From Polytrichum commune (taxonomy: Eukaryota > Streptophyta > Polytrichopsida > Polytrichales > Polytrichaceae), in the NCBI GenBank assembly GCA_950295325.1, contig OX485809.1, positions 16,878,144 through 16,942,143 of the forward strand: DNA of 64,000 nt, given 5' to 3'. Positions 1-11,087 of the stretch are shown here, in pieces; within the stretch, counting starts at the first letter, position 1; each line of letters opens with the position of its first letter. The notes under the pieces were generated by a model. It was not told the origin of the DNA. It saw only the letters and a list, made by a program, of their open reading frames with translations, and made no database searches. The translations under genes were made by a program, and so were the position numbers.

Positions 1-276
1 TCCGGTCCCTTTTTTTAGCAAGGGGCCGGCGTGAATAAAGTGTCCGTTCGTAATGCCAATGACCCGATGCCCACTGGACAAGGGGACAATACTACTCTCC
101 CCTTTCGAGGATGGACACTATAGTGACACACTATACTAGTTCCTAGCTAGCCACTAGTGCCTTGAAGATACCGGACATGGTATCCCCCCAAAGGGCTTTG
201 AGGTACCCATACAACAAGGTCCAAGGACCCCCCACCATAGTTGGGTGGACTAAGGTGGTGAGCACCACGCCGGCAT

Positions 277-293
277 GGGGAATAGAACCCACA
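277..293 (-). promoter_or_regulatory. Pol III B box of the SINE
   Basis: The minus strand reads GTGGGTTCTATTCCCC, matching the GGTTCNANNCC core of the B box except at one or two positions. It is paired with the A box at 316-334. Confidence 0.7.
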
Positions 294-315
294 ACCTCCT
301 CATTGGGGGCCATGA

Positions 316-334
316 GCCCTAACCACCAAGCCAA
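316..334 (-). promoter_or_regulatory. Pol III A box of the SINE
   Basis: The minus strand reads TTGGCTTGGTGGTTAGGGC, close to the tRNA A-box consensus. The matching B box lies about 25-40 bp downstream on the same strand. This is an internal promoter, as in tRNA genes and SINEs. Confidence 0.7.
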
Positions 335-1099
335 GGCCCGTGGTGCCCGCCACCAACAACATCATCTACTATACCATCAATGTACAAAAAATCACATGTA
401 ATATGGCTATGGAGTTCCACTTATCCCAATAAATAATGCATGCAATCACTCAAAACCTTACCATGTTCCTCCCTAGACTCTACCAATGCCTCCCCACCTC
501 AAACCAACAAGGCCCTAGCACATCCACACACACATGTGATCATCCACTCCAACTTCAAGCTCCGCCCGGTTACCACGGTCCACCTCAACACAACCCCCCT
601 AATGAATAGCTCTTCACCGATACCATCACAATGGGCCAATTTGATCAATATGTATGCACTTTTGATTGTTCTTCATTATAATAGAGTGTGCAATTCACAC
701 AAATCCACACACACAAGACTTCTTTTGATATAATCTATCATGACCCTCCTACCAAAAAATTAACTCTTGCATAAAAAAACACTTCTCAATGACTTACACA
801 CTTGCTTCACTCGTCATATAACCAAACACAACATCCTCAAAGAGCCCAACACGTCTAAATTTTTTCTCACTCTCATTAGCCTCTTCGTCCTCAAAACACT
901 CTACACCAATGTCACAAAAGTATCCAAAACCACACATTATACACATCACAACAACAAATTGGCATTAATCAAAAATCTCATATATATCCTCACACCTGTA
1001 AGTCTCCCCTACTCAAAAATATCCACAAGCATACCCCTCGAAAATAACATAGCCCCAATGAATCCCAACCCACATTGGCACGTCACACCCCACACAACA

Positions 1100-1385
1100 G
1101 ATAGATAGATAGATATGAACACCTGCCCTTTACAAGGGGCCGGCGTGAATTGAGTGTCTGTTCGTCTCGACAATGGGCCAGAGCCCACAGGACAAAGGAC
1201 CATTGTTGCAAGACTACTCTTCCCTTTCGGAAATAGACACTTTAGTAACTGAAGATAAGTCTTAGTACCTCGAAAGGTGTAGGTAGGTCATATGGGTATA
1301 TATTTGTGTGGGCTTTGTTTTAGGATGCCAAGTCATGGTTCCAATGTTGGTTGGAACGTTTGTGCTACCATTTGGACGGTCCGGG
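1100..1385 (-). mobile_element. 286-bp retroposon sharing the LINE/SINE tail
   Basis: This element is flanked by a perfect 12-bp duplication, CCCCACACAACA, at 1088-1099 and 1386-1397. Read on the minus strand it ends in the family stem-loop (arms AGTGTCT 1153-1159 and AGACACT 1235-1241), a terminal hairpin, and a TATC microsatellite tail next to the left duplication. The roughly 130 bp at its minus-strand 5' end show no clear A or B box. It is therefore either a 5'-truncated LINE 3' UTR or a second SINE type. It is inserted into LINE copy A. Confidence 0.8.
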
Positions 1386-2309
1386 CCCCACACAACACAT
1401 ATCATACACACCATCACTCTCCATACCTTCCCACACACTTCTACCTCACACACCCAACCCCCCCCCCCCCCCACACACACACACGCAAATCACAACCTCG
1501 CCTATAAAGCACAATCCCTACCAAACTTATAACCACGTAATACAAAATAACATAATATACATCAAACACTACTTGGTTGCACAATAACACCTTTAAACAC
1601 CAAAAAAACCACAACATAAATCAATATATTAGACCTAAGCATGCTTATACTAATTGGAAGCAACATTCAACCAAATCCTAGACCACTCAAACCCATAATA
1701 TAACATTTTCAAAAAGCATATACAGAAAGATAAAAGCAATACTTCATGTCCACACCCTAAGATTAAAACCACGCTACTTGCACCTTGAAGACATTCTACC
1801 CTGTACCTCTCCCCCAACACACATATTAACAATTATAATCACCTCTGGAACCTTAGAGGACATAGTTCCCTCCTATCGAAATACCCACCCCACTTCCAAT
1901 TTTGTGCCTTCATAATAGCTATTATCCCCATCCCTCACCAACATACCCACATCTTGCTAGGCAACTACACCCAAGGTGCCTTAACATCCTTAGATGATTT
2001 GAAACCCTCCCCACACACGCCCATTCCAACACAAAGGACCTCCTCACCCATCCCCGCTAATCACAACACCCAACCCACCAATCTCCCCAACCACAACCGC
2101 CTATAAATGCATTAATCAACAAATCACTCATGGAAGAAATATCACACCACAACAACTAAAACAAAACCTCCCATTCATCCCAAGTCAATTGACCCACAAA
2201 CTCATCAAATGCAGCTACCCCACAACTGGATTCATAGCAAATTCAAACATTACCATGCCCACACGTCCACACATCCACACATCCACCACCACAAACACAA
2301 CCCACACAA

Positions 2310-2990
2310 ACCTCCACCATGCATACCCACATTATTACTTGGAACACATGCCATATAGCTCCAGCCTCCCATGCATTATGAAACTAATAGAAAACATACA
2401 AGCAAACCCATCATTTTATACTACAAGAAACCAAACTCTTAGAAGGGTATTCTACTACCTACATAGATATTGATCCTCGAAATACAAAATCCTCTAGAAT
2501 CACAGATATCTCCGAAGAAACCCACAATTTACATCATATGAACCCCCAAGAGGTGGCACCCTTGTCTTGATCCATGAAACATATACTCTTTTTAAAAATA
2601 TAAAAACCCAAACCAAGGAACAAATCACCATATCTACTAGTCTTTAAAATGTCTAACAAACCACTCACACATCTACTCATGATGAACCTATACATGCCCA
2701 CACATCCCCTCGTCCCAATAATCAAAGACAAATTCAAAATCCTTACTAAAAACCACCCTACACATAAAGTGTTATTAGCATAGAGACTTTAATGGAGACA
2801 TCCTCCCAAATGGTTGCCTACACGTCGGCATTCCCCAAACCCTTAAACGAGAGGACAAAGATTGGGCACAATTCATGTAAGGCTTAGCCCTTCACCCCAT
2901 CCCCAACAATGAAACCTTCTTACAACATGGTCGCCAAAACTACACCTCCGCTAGCCTTATAAATGGCTTATACACCAACATCCCACTTCA
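2310..2990 (+). pseudogene. LINE endonuclease domain remnant
   Basis: Across frameshifts the plus strand can be read as IITWNTC near 2327, QETKLL near 2428, RGGTLVLIHETY near 2551 and HRDFNGD near 2778. These correspond in order to the N-terminal strand with catalytic Asn, the LQE..L motif with catalytic Glu, the GG....I segment, and the GDFN motif of apurinic-type (APE) LINE endonucleases. This enzyme nicks target DNA to prime reverse transcription. Stops and shifts make the copy non-functional. Confidence 0.65.
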
Positions 2991-4179
2991 CACCCTACCA
3001 AAATGTCAATCCTTAAGTAACCAAAATCAAAACTCAAACCATTACCCAATCAGCCTCACACTCAACTCCGTACAACTAGCCGGAACATCACACCAGTCAC
3101 CATAATACTAACCAAAAACTGCATACCCATTTTTTCAAGAAAACACACAAACACTCCTCATTAAGTTCCAAAAAGCCACCAATCTAAAATCACAATTATT
3201 GACCACAACCCTACAAAACCCATCAATGACCTCCACTGAATGGAAATATGCCCAAGATAGATTTTAAGACATAAAAAACACAATCAGTACCTCCGTCAAC
3301 AAAACATGTATAAACAAATGAGCCTCCTCTCCATGCTGCACCGTACCCGCCAAAAAAAGGTTTCCTTCCCCACAAACAACAAAAAGTTTGGAAGCAACAT
3401 CTAAAAACATGCCATCTCATAAAGAAAGCCATATGCATAATCAACACCTAACTCCACCCCATTTGGCTTACCCAACCGGACATACAACAACTACAAACCC
3501 TCACAAATGTCATCATGTCACCTACCCAAAAAATAACTCAACAATACAACAATGGGTTGGCGAAATTGCCAAAATAGAAGCTCGCAAAATCACCTCTAAA
3601 GAAACCCATAACTTGTAAAAAGACCATCATCAAATATAGAATCATATTAAACAACAAACCTAAAACAATACATGAAAGAAATTTCAAACCCACCACCAAC
3701 GCACCTCTAGATTGCCTCAAAGACACAAACAACAACGTCCTTACACACCCTCAAGACATTGCCCAAGAAATACGGCGTTTACAACAAACCTCCTTTCAAA
3801 GACAAACCCCTTTATGCAATGACCATACCGACCACCCCTCAACATTTCATTGTGCAGTCAAAAATACCCATGGCATGGCCCAAATAGCCTCATCCTTGAG
3901 GCGAGTGGCTCCAAAAACGCCATCATATCCAAACCACCCCATCAATCTTACATAGCAGTACAACCCCAAATACAATCCACAACAATGCATATACACAAAT
4001 AATTACTTCATACTGCCAAATGAACATGACATAGGAAACATTGTTAGCTATGGTGTTCATAGTACAAATAATGACCGTCGTGTTGCATAAAGACTCCTTT
4101 GACTACCAAACATACTTTGCATGGAACCCTATGCTTTATTCAATGCTATCATTGTCACAAAAGACCAACCGCAAAACAC

Positions 4180-4765
4180 CTCCGTATTTATTGACAACCT
4201 TGACAACATATATCTCATTAACAATCACATCCGACCCTTCATCCCAACACAACCACCCTGACAAAATACTTATCTTAGCCATAGTCCATCAAATTCTATG
4301 GACCAAACACAACATAACATATAAAAAAAAGTTAGAGCACACATTGGAAGCTCAAGCAACGAAATCGCAACCAACTAGCAAAGGAAGGAACCACCCACAA
4401 CAAACCAATCCCCACACCCCACATACACATCGCACACACCATACCTTCTTGGCTCAACGGAATCCCAACAAGTGAACATCACATAGAAATCCACAACCTC
4501 CAAACATACGTAAACAAATACCACTGTGAGCAAACACTATGAATTACAAAATCCAAAATCACATACGTCAACAAATGGGTGTCTAAAGAGCAAATCAATC
4601 CAAAACTCTCAAACTAATGGAAAGCCTCAAGCATATATGACGCACAAATTACACACACCTCAAAATTCCGATATGCCCAATACATGGAAAATTGTTGAAA
4701 GAACATCTTTTGGCCATTAATGTATCCCATCCCCAAATGCACACTTTGCCCACCTACTCTTCATT
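4180..4765 (+). pseudogene. LINE RNase H and zinc-finger remnant
   Basis: Frame-broken segments read VFIDNLDNIYLINNHI, then VRAHIGSSSNEIA, then IPSWLNGIPT. These align with the RNase H core and the linker of the LINE copies at 33.5-34 kb and 56.8-57.1 kb. Further on, FRYAQYM and CTLCPPT match the start of the CxxC zinc finger seen in the 55-56 kb copy. The copy stops in mid-finger at about 4760, where a SINE-like element begins. A short LINE-like fragment (the HIAMVDSQ region of the C-terminal extension) reappears at about 5020-5055, so the intervening C-terminal sequence was lost. Confidence 0.7.
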
Positions 4766-5012
4766 AAACTACCGGGTGATAGTGGAGAGGTACCCATTTC
4801 CGAATGGAGTGGTTGGCGGTTCGATTCATGTTGTAAAATCTTCTCTCTTCTTGATGGAAAAAAACTAGCTAGGTAGGTAGGAAGCCAAGAGCACATCCAC
4901 CGCAAGGTAGGCAGTAAATCCCACCTTGCACCAAGAGGATTCTTGAGCAAGGTAGGGCCAACAAGCTCAAATTCACGATGGATTGCCCGACATTAGTTAT
5001 TTATTTATTTAT
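4766..5012 (+). mobile_element. Probable second SINE family
   Basis: About 245 bp sit between two fragments of LINE copy A. A good B box, GGCGGTTCGATTCATG, is centred near 4816. An A-box-like GGTGATAGTGGAG lies about 40 bp upstream. The 3' end is a TTTA microsatellite (about 4995-5012), a common SINE tail. TTCATT occurs at both ends and may be a short target-site duplication. The body differs from the SINE at 1-345, so this is a distinct family. The pol III head is only moderately convincing. Confidence 0.5.
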
Positions 5013-5060
5013 TCATTCACCTATTGCCATGGTAGATTCCCAAATACTACCATAAGAGGG

Positions 5061-6989
5061 GGGGGGGGGAAATTGACCCCCTCATTCAAACATTAAAAAC
5101 TGCGGGAAGGAATGTTAACCCCCTTATTACTATCACAACAAGGGTACGAGGAGCCGTACACAAACAATCACTTGATGCCCGAGAAGTCAAAAACTCATGA
5201 AAAACATACATCAAATAGTCATAAAATACCTCACATACCTTGTCCTAAATTAAAGAAAGCTCAACAACATGACAACCAAGTCCTAGTTGACCTACCCCCA
5301 TGAATCCAAACATCCACACCCAATTCATCAAAAACCCACAAAAGACCCCCCCCCCCCTTGAAATTATTATTTAAAGGAACCCACCTCCTGGAAGGTAGGA
5401 AGTACGCCTACCCTATCACCTAGTAAAATGGGAACATGTTAAGGAAGAACATGCTCCCATTCACGTTGGTGCAAATAAAAAGCAGTGGTGATATTTTTAT
5501 ATTATTAATATCATGAGCTACAATACAAAAAGAAGATTCACTCAAATGTAAATGTCATTGGTGTGAATTACGATGTTGCTTCATCTTCAAGTTGGTGTAA
5601 TGACCTTCTAGGGCAAATGGGCCAATCACATTCACACGAGTGCAAATAAAATATCAATGTTGTCCTTTTCTTTTGAGTACGAAGATCAAGTCCATTAAGG
5701 GGTGTTTTGGACCCCAAGTTTCTTGAAACTAGATCATGTTGTCAACACACCCTAAGGCACGTGGATCTTATATGGTCGTTGTTCTTAATTGGACAAAGGT
5801 CTAAATTATTTGGTATTTGACATGGCTAAGAATGGACACCAAAATGACATATATGATGCTAGGATTGGACTATGTGCTCAAAATATATACACTCTTCTCA
5901 CTTTAGTTGTCAACATATTTGGGAGGGCATATGTGATCACTTACAAAGAAACAAAGAGAATAGATATTTAAACATCCATATTTTTATGTAGTAAAGTGGG
6001 GCTAGGGCTAGACACCCCACTCTTTTAGTTGGACCATTATTATCATTAATTGACATAGAAACACAAGAAATCCTATTTTAACATGCATATTATTTTTATA
6101 AAAATTTTGATCACAAAATTAGCATCAAAGGCCCCAAATTGGTAAGATGAATAAACCACAAACATATACGGGTCATGTTTTAACTAGACCCCTTTACCTC
6201 AATATCATTGGTTGGGCCCAACTCAAAGAGGTGGCCATGAAGTAGTATACAAGACCTTCCTCTTACAAAGAACTAGTATTAGAAGTTGGAAGGAACACCT
6301 AAACAAAGCTTTTTATGTCTAGCAGTGTTCCCAGCCAAGGCCCATGCATCTTTTGGTAAAGAGCATTCATTTGAGTACATTCAAAAGATAACAACATGGT
6401 GTATTGACAACATAACATTACTCATCGATGTGCTTCTGTTACATGAACCATGAGAATATAACCATGGGATGCTAGGAGCTCAAATCTGAGTATATTCCCA
6501 TGGCCCACATAATGGAACCACGGTGGTGAGAAATGTTAAGAAGTTCAAAAGTAGCATCAAGTAAGTTTATCATTCTGAAGTGCAAGTCCTTGGCACTTGA
6601 TTTCGTGCCCCATCATCGTTCTTTCAAAAGGTGAACCATGTGTGGTGAGTCTAGCAACTCAGTTCTATACATTATAAAATGGACTCGTGTTGTTAAATTT
6701 CATTTCAAACTTATGCAGCTGCATGCACTCGAAGAGAACGGGACCAGTGTGTGTGTTTGACAAATTCCATTTGACATTCAACTTTAAATTCAAAGTGTCA
6801 TGTGATGTTTTTAAAAACAAAAATGAATGTCAATTGACATATACATTTTATTCTAAAATGTCACCTCGATTTTGGGTTACACAGTGTATTAGAAAAACTA
6901 ATATTTTGATTAATGAATATACAGTCTTGATTTGTAACAAAAAAAACTATCAATCGAGCGTAAGTATCCTTCAGTCTTGCATGTTTCTC
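5061..6989. other. No gene recognised
   Basis: AT-rich sequence with poly-G (about 5058-5069) and poly-C (about 5347-5358) runs. No reading frame resembles a known protein, and the short ORFs are not supported by motifs. A motif of the form CATTCAC-N-GTGCAAATAAA occurs twice, near 5459 and 5629. Confidence 0.5.
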
Positions 6990-9130
6990 TAAATGTTGAA
7001 GATGGTAGTCTAATCCATTGCATCCACTTCAAGCCCACAAAGAGTGACCCGCATAAGAGCATCAAGGGTCTTCAAGTTCAACCTATTGCGCAAGTGGCTT
7101 TTGATTGCATTTTGCTTGGAAAATCCTCTCTCACAAATAGCTATACCTAATAGAATGAGTATAATTTTCTACCAAAGTTGCATAAGTTTAGGCCAATTTG
7201 TGTGCCATTCCAATTTACTACCACATATGCAACCAAGCCTCAAATAACATTTTGTTCTCACACTCTTGTCGAAGTGGTTCCGTAAATTCCAAGAGTTCTC
7301 CCTTACAAATGTCACTTTCTTCTTCAGTGTATTAAAACTTCAAGAATATCCTTTCGAGCCACAATTCGGTATTTGTGATATCATCGCTTGGATAATTACA
7401 AGGGTTGAAAAGTTTGGCTGCATTACACTCTACAAACACCTTAGAGCAAACACTAATTGTCTTGAAATGTATGGTAAATGGGCATGTATTCATGAATTTA
7501 ATATCACTCATTAAAAAAATCACCCCTAACTAATTTTCAAATTTGGCAAAATAATGCATGTTTCACAAATTAATACCACACACACTACATGGGATAATCA
7601 TTGTAGTTGGGCATTGACCAAACAAAGTATCTACCACAAATGTCGAGGGTAAAATTGATGAGAGTGGAATATCTCCCAACATCTTAGATATTGGGACAAA
7701 TTAGTTGATGAACCTCATGGCCTTATGAACACTGATAAAAGTCCAATATCACATCCAAGTGCATAACTACTGCTCTCCCCCCTTTGATAGAATCACACGG
7801 CTCCTCTTCCTTCATATCTTACATGATCCTTTGAAGTTCAATTTAAGCATTGTATTGAAGCATTATGATTTTCAAATCGTACATTGAACTCAATTGAAAG
7901 GAATCTTGCACTATGCAAGTCTACCACCTCAAATCATCATGTCAAGTTGAGACGGCTAATTAGCCTAAATGACCGGAGATTGGACTAGGTGGGAACTGAC
8001 CATAACATAGTATCTAGCAAGAGTGTAGATGGTACCATTGGTGAGAGTGGAATATCTAACATTTTCCTAGATATTGGGGTAGATTTAGGGGATGAGCTTT
8101 AGGGCCTTGTGAACATTGGTAGGATTCCACTCACAAACTCAACAATAATATTGATTCCAATCTAACGTCAACTCAAGCATTGCATTTAATCAATGAGAAT
8201 TTCACATTGTATATTTAACTCAAAAGGGACCTTTGCCCTATGCAAGACCTCATAATTCAGATCACCTTGAGTTGAGATGGCTACTTTCCCCAACTTTCAA
8301 TCAAACAAAGCACTCTAGATCTCCTCCCATTTTAAAAACTTCAATTCAAGTGACTTAGGTCATACAAAAATTTCTATCATAATTGTAGGTGGCGCCATTA
8401 GTGAGAGTGGATTATCTAGCACTGGCCTAGAATACGTGACGAACTTTAGGGATTTGTGAACACTAATGGCATTCAAATTACATACCCAACAACAATATTA
8501 CTTCCAATCTAGCTTCAATTTAGGCATTGTGAATTGCACATTAAACTCAATTTTAAGGGGATCTCTGCACTATGCAAATTCTACCTCAAATCATCCCAGT
8601 GTCAAGTTGAGAAGCCTTAAAATTAACCCAATATTTAACTAGCCAAAGCATCACTCTTTGAGATTTGTTTGGGAAAAATATTCATTCACATACTTGCACA
8701 AAATAGTCATGAAAATACATCCGCAAGAGACCAAGAACAATGGTCTTGTCAACCTTGTACTTAGCCTCCACCACCTCTCTGATCACCATCTTAGCTATAG
8801 AGCCTTCCTAGTTACAAGGAAATTACAAGAACAATGTTGAACTTAAGTATGTGAGTGAGTGTAGGAAGTTCTCCTACTGTCATCATGGGTTATGTTTTCC
8901 GGATAATTGAGTTGCAATTTATAGTACTTAAGTTGCCTAGTAGTATGTGTCATTTCAATTTCTAGCATGTCAATTGACATGTGTTTTTTTTTCTTCACAA
9001 GTTACAGTGTCAACTTCTAAATTGTGTGTGTCAATTGACATGCATTTTTTTTGTGCAAGTTTTTGTGTGTCAAAAGTGAAAAACTTGCAAAAACTTTGTC
9101 AAACATACACACTGAATGGACCATGAGGGC
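6990..9130 (-). mobile_element. Decayed hAT DNA transposon
   Basis: The minus strand carries a broken hAT transposase. The hAT dimerisation domain is at about 7030-7250. Just upstream on that strand, KLFNPCNYPSDD and WLERIF (7330-7450) match the segment normally before it. The right part (8820-9110) is closely similar, in reverse, to the 5' part of the hAT element at 60609-61634 (about 60785-61000), so both belong to one lineage. The terminal repeats could not be found by eye and the ends are approximate. Repeated motifs in 7600-8600 (a 'gagagtggaatatcta' type phrase near 7660, 8045 and 8400) suggest internal duplication of about 370 bp. Confidence 0.6.
7030..7250 (-). pseudogene. hAT transposase C-terminal dimerisation domain remnant
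   Basis: With one frameshift the minus strand reads ICERGFSKQNAIKSHLRN followed by LKTLDALMRVTL. This matches the hallmark of the hAT dimerisation domain (ERGFS...N.IKS..R..L....L..LMR) and is close to the domain at 61117-61437. It once mediated transposase multimer assembly; the frame is now broken. Confidence 0.75.
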
Positions 9131-9264
9131 TTGTTGCATCATTACTAGAAAAGTCTAACGTTCCTTTGGAGAGAGCTGCCACAAACTGGTAAGGTGAGTT
9201 GGAGATCCAATGAAAAAAGGGAGGATAGTCAAACCATAAGCACACCAAACTTTCCGTTCGGTTC

Positions 9265-9400
9265 TAGCCATGAAATTGTTGGGGGTTATGTTGAGAAATA
9301 GATGTTGGCCCATCACTTTTCACACTATTACAGTTGGAGATGCTAACAGATGGTGTCAAAAGTGGCCAATGTGATTAACCCCTTAGCAGAGACGCACTTG
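9265..9400 (-). repeat. Inverted partial copy of the 292-bp tandem repeat
   Basis: The reverse complement matches the part of the 11.5-12.2 kb repeat unit running from the 'ttgatcacaccag'-like segment through 'tctccggttgtaatagtgtg' to 'acaattccatggctag'-like sequence. It lies on the other side of the fold-back element at 9462-10923, in opposite orientation to the array. Confidence 0.7.
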
Positions 9401-9461
9401 GCACTTTGAATAGGTGACATTACTTAAATTAGTTAAGCTTACATTCCACCTGCTCACTTAT

Positions 9462-10923
9462 GCCCTAGGCTAGATCGCATCTTTATTCGGTAGAGCCCTA
9501 CTTCTCCCACGTTTTTTTCATTGCCCGGTTTTCCTGCCCGCACCTGCGTGGAAACTCTTCCCCGTTGGAAACCAATGTGACAATACCCGGTCACTTAAGC
9601 CATTAAGCTCCTTTGGCATGTGAAAAAACTCCATCAATTAACTTAGGAATAATGAAAGTGATGTCAACTTGAATATTTGTAATTTTGACTAGATATTGTC
9701 ACGTTGGTTCCCAACGAGGAAGAGTTCCCCGCAGGTGCAAGCAAAAAGATTAGGCAATGAAGGAGGGAGGATGTTAAGTTCCCCCCCCCCCCCCGCACGA
9801 ACTTTTCGGGAGAGGAATATTTGGGGAGGGGCAACTGCCCGTCAAATTTTCTGGACCCGACCGAAAATTGTTGCCCGCCCGCTCGACTTCGAAAAAACCA
9901 TTGTCCTTGCATTCTTGAAGGCCACTTATCCACAACTCCCATATTGAGTGCACTTCATTTTCAAGGTCCCAAATCCAATATATATGTTCACTTCCATTGC
10001 GTAAGTAAGCCATTGACTTGGATTTCATTTTCAAAGTGAAACCGCCAATAAAAGATGTAATTAACTTGGAAGTCAAAAATATTACAAAATCCTCATTAGC
10101 ACTGAGGTTATAATTTTTGTGACTTAAAATTGAAAGGGACTTTATCATTCTAAAATGAAACTAACATTAATTAATTATTTTAATATTATACAATATCTAT
10201 TATATCTATTTACAGTTAATACCTTCTACTTTCACAAAGTATTCATATGCATTTAAATTAATTAAGTGTGATTGAATGTAACTAAGTCTAATTAATTATT
10301 CAGAATTCTGAATAATCCTAATTAAGCCCAATTAAATCAGAAATCATGCTAATCAAAATAATTAAGCCTAATTAATTATAAAATGTACATACTGGAATTA
10401 ATCATGATTTAAAGGAATTAACTCCAGTAAATATTATATATATATAGTATAATATTAAAATAAATCATTAATGTTAGTTTCATTTTAGAATGACAAAGTC
10501 CCTTTCAATTTGAAGTCACAAATATTATAACCTCAGTGCTAATGAGGATTTTGTAATATTTTTGACTTCCAAGTTAATTGCATCTTTTATTGGCGGTTTC
10601 ACTTTGAAAATGAAATCCAAGTCAATTGCTTACTTACTCAATGGAAGTGAACATATATATATTGGATTCGGGACCTTGAAAATGAAGTGCACTCAATATG
10701 AGATTTGTGGATAAGTGACCTTCAAGAATGCAAGGACAATGATTTTTTCGAAGTCGAGCGGGCAGGCGGACAACAATTTTCGGTCAGATCCAGAAAATCC
10801 GACGGGCAGTTGCCCCTGCCCGAATATTCCTCCCCAAAAAAGTTCGTGGGGGGAAACTTAACGTCCTCCGTGAAGAAGGCGTGGGAGGGGCCCAGCCGAA
10901 TGAAGATGTGATCTAGCCCGGGC
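9462..10923. mobile_element. Fold-back (Mutator-like) element with long inverted arms
   Basis: Two inverted arms run inward from GCCCTAGGCTAGATC (9462) and from the complement of GATCTAGCCCGGGC (ending 10923). The pairing continues for about 480 bp to an AT-rich centre near 10190-10450. Flanks are CTCACTTAT (9453-9461) and CTCACTTCA (10924-10932), 7 of 9 identical. This fits the 9-bp target duplication of Mutator-like elements. The left arm is longer because a smaller palindrome is inserted at 9518-9760. No transposase is present, so the element is non-autonomous. The short ORFs seen in both arms are mirror images and not genes. Confidence 0.75.
9518..9760. mobile_element. Small palindromic element nested in the fold-back arm
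   Basis: Left arm 9518-9593 and right arm 9694-9760 are inverted copies of each other; for example GCACCTGCGTGG pairs with CCCCGCAGGTGC, and the ends read TCATTGCC and GGCAATGA. The corresponding place in the opposite arm of the large element (about 10870-10890) lacks it, so it inserted after the fold-back element formed. Confidence 0.65.
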
Positions 10924-11061
10924 CTCACTTCACTTACTGAAGACTCTGAAAGTCAGAGGAGAAGATGGTATTTATTATAAGTTATTGATTGATGAGCTTC
11001 CAGAGGCAATGTCCAGAGTCTGACCAAAACAGTTCACTACGTGCACATCATGCACAGTCCA

Positions 11062-11087
11062 ATATTATTATTATTATTATTATTATT
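11062..11087. repeat. ATT microsatellite
   Basis: About eight tandem ATT units. A similar TTA tract lies at about 17116-17140. Confidence 0.9.

Larger units (their letters stand above)
1..345 (-). mobile_element. tRNA-derived SINE with LINE-type 3' tail
   Basis: Read on the minus strand, the right end has an RNA polymerase III A box (TTGGCTTGGTGGTTAGGGC at 316-334) and a B box (GTGGGTTCTATTCCCC, near 277-293) at tRNA-like spacing. This is the head of a tRNA-derived SINE. A body of about 150 bp follows, then a tail at 1-130 whose stem arms AGTGTCC (39-45) and GGACACT (113-119) pair. The same tail closes the LINE copies at 44.4, 48.3, 54.1 and 55.3 kb. The left end is cut by the window, so the target-site duplication cannot be checked. 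SINEs encode no protein and depend on LINE reverse transcriptase; the shared tail points to the local LINE family as partner (inference). Confidence 0.8.
401..4765 (+). mobile_element. Decayed LINE copy A (non-LTR retrotransposon)
   Basis: A strongly A/C-rich plus strand carries frame-broken remnants of a LINE in the expected order. An apurinic-type endonuclease lies at about 2310-2990, decayed reverse transcriptase sequence near 3000-4100, RNase H at about 4180-4400, and the linker plus the first half of the zinc finger at 4400-4760. The 401-1087 stretch has the same composition and is probably the 5' region, but no domain is recognisable there. The copy is interrupted at 1100-1385 by a later insertion with a perfect target-site duplication, and it breaks off in the zinc finger where a SINE-like element starts. 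All frames carry many stops. It is an old, dead copy of the same family as the 31-44.5 kb LINE. Confidence 0.75.

Noticed and set aside
277-334. tRNA gene
   Set aside because: A and B boxes are present, but no acceptor stem or anticodon arm folds, and the sequence continues into a SINE body and tail.
1262-1587. Overlapping Pro/Thr/His-rich short frames
   Set aside because: Low-complexity translation of C-runs and CA repeats at a retroposon border.
9664-10148. Frames of 92 and 124 codons, partly repeated at 10705-10928
   Set aside because: They lie in the inverted arms of the fold-back element and mirror each other.
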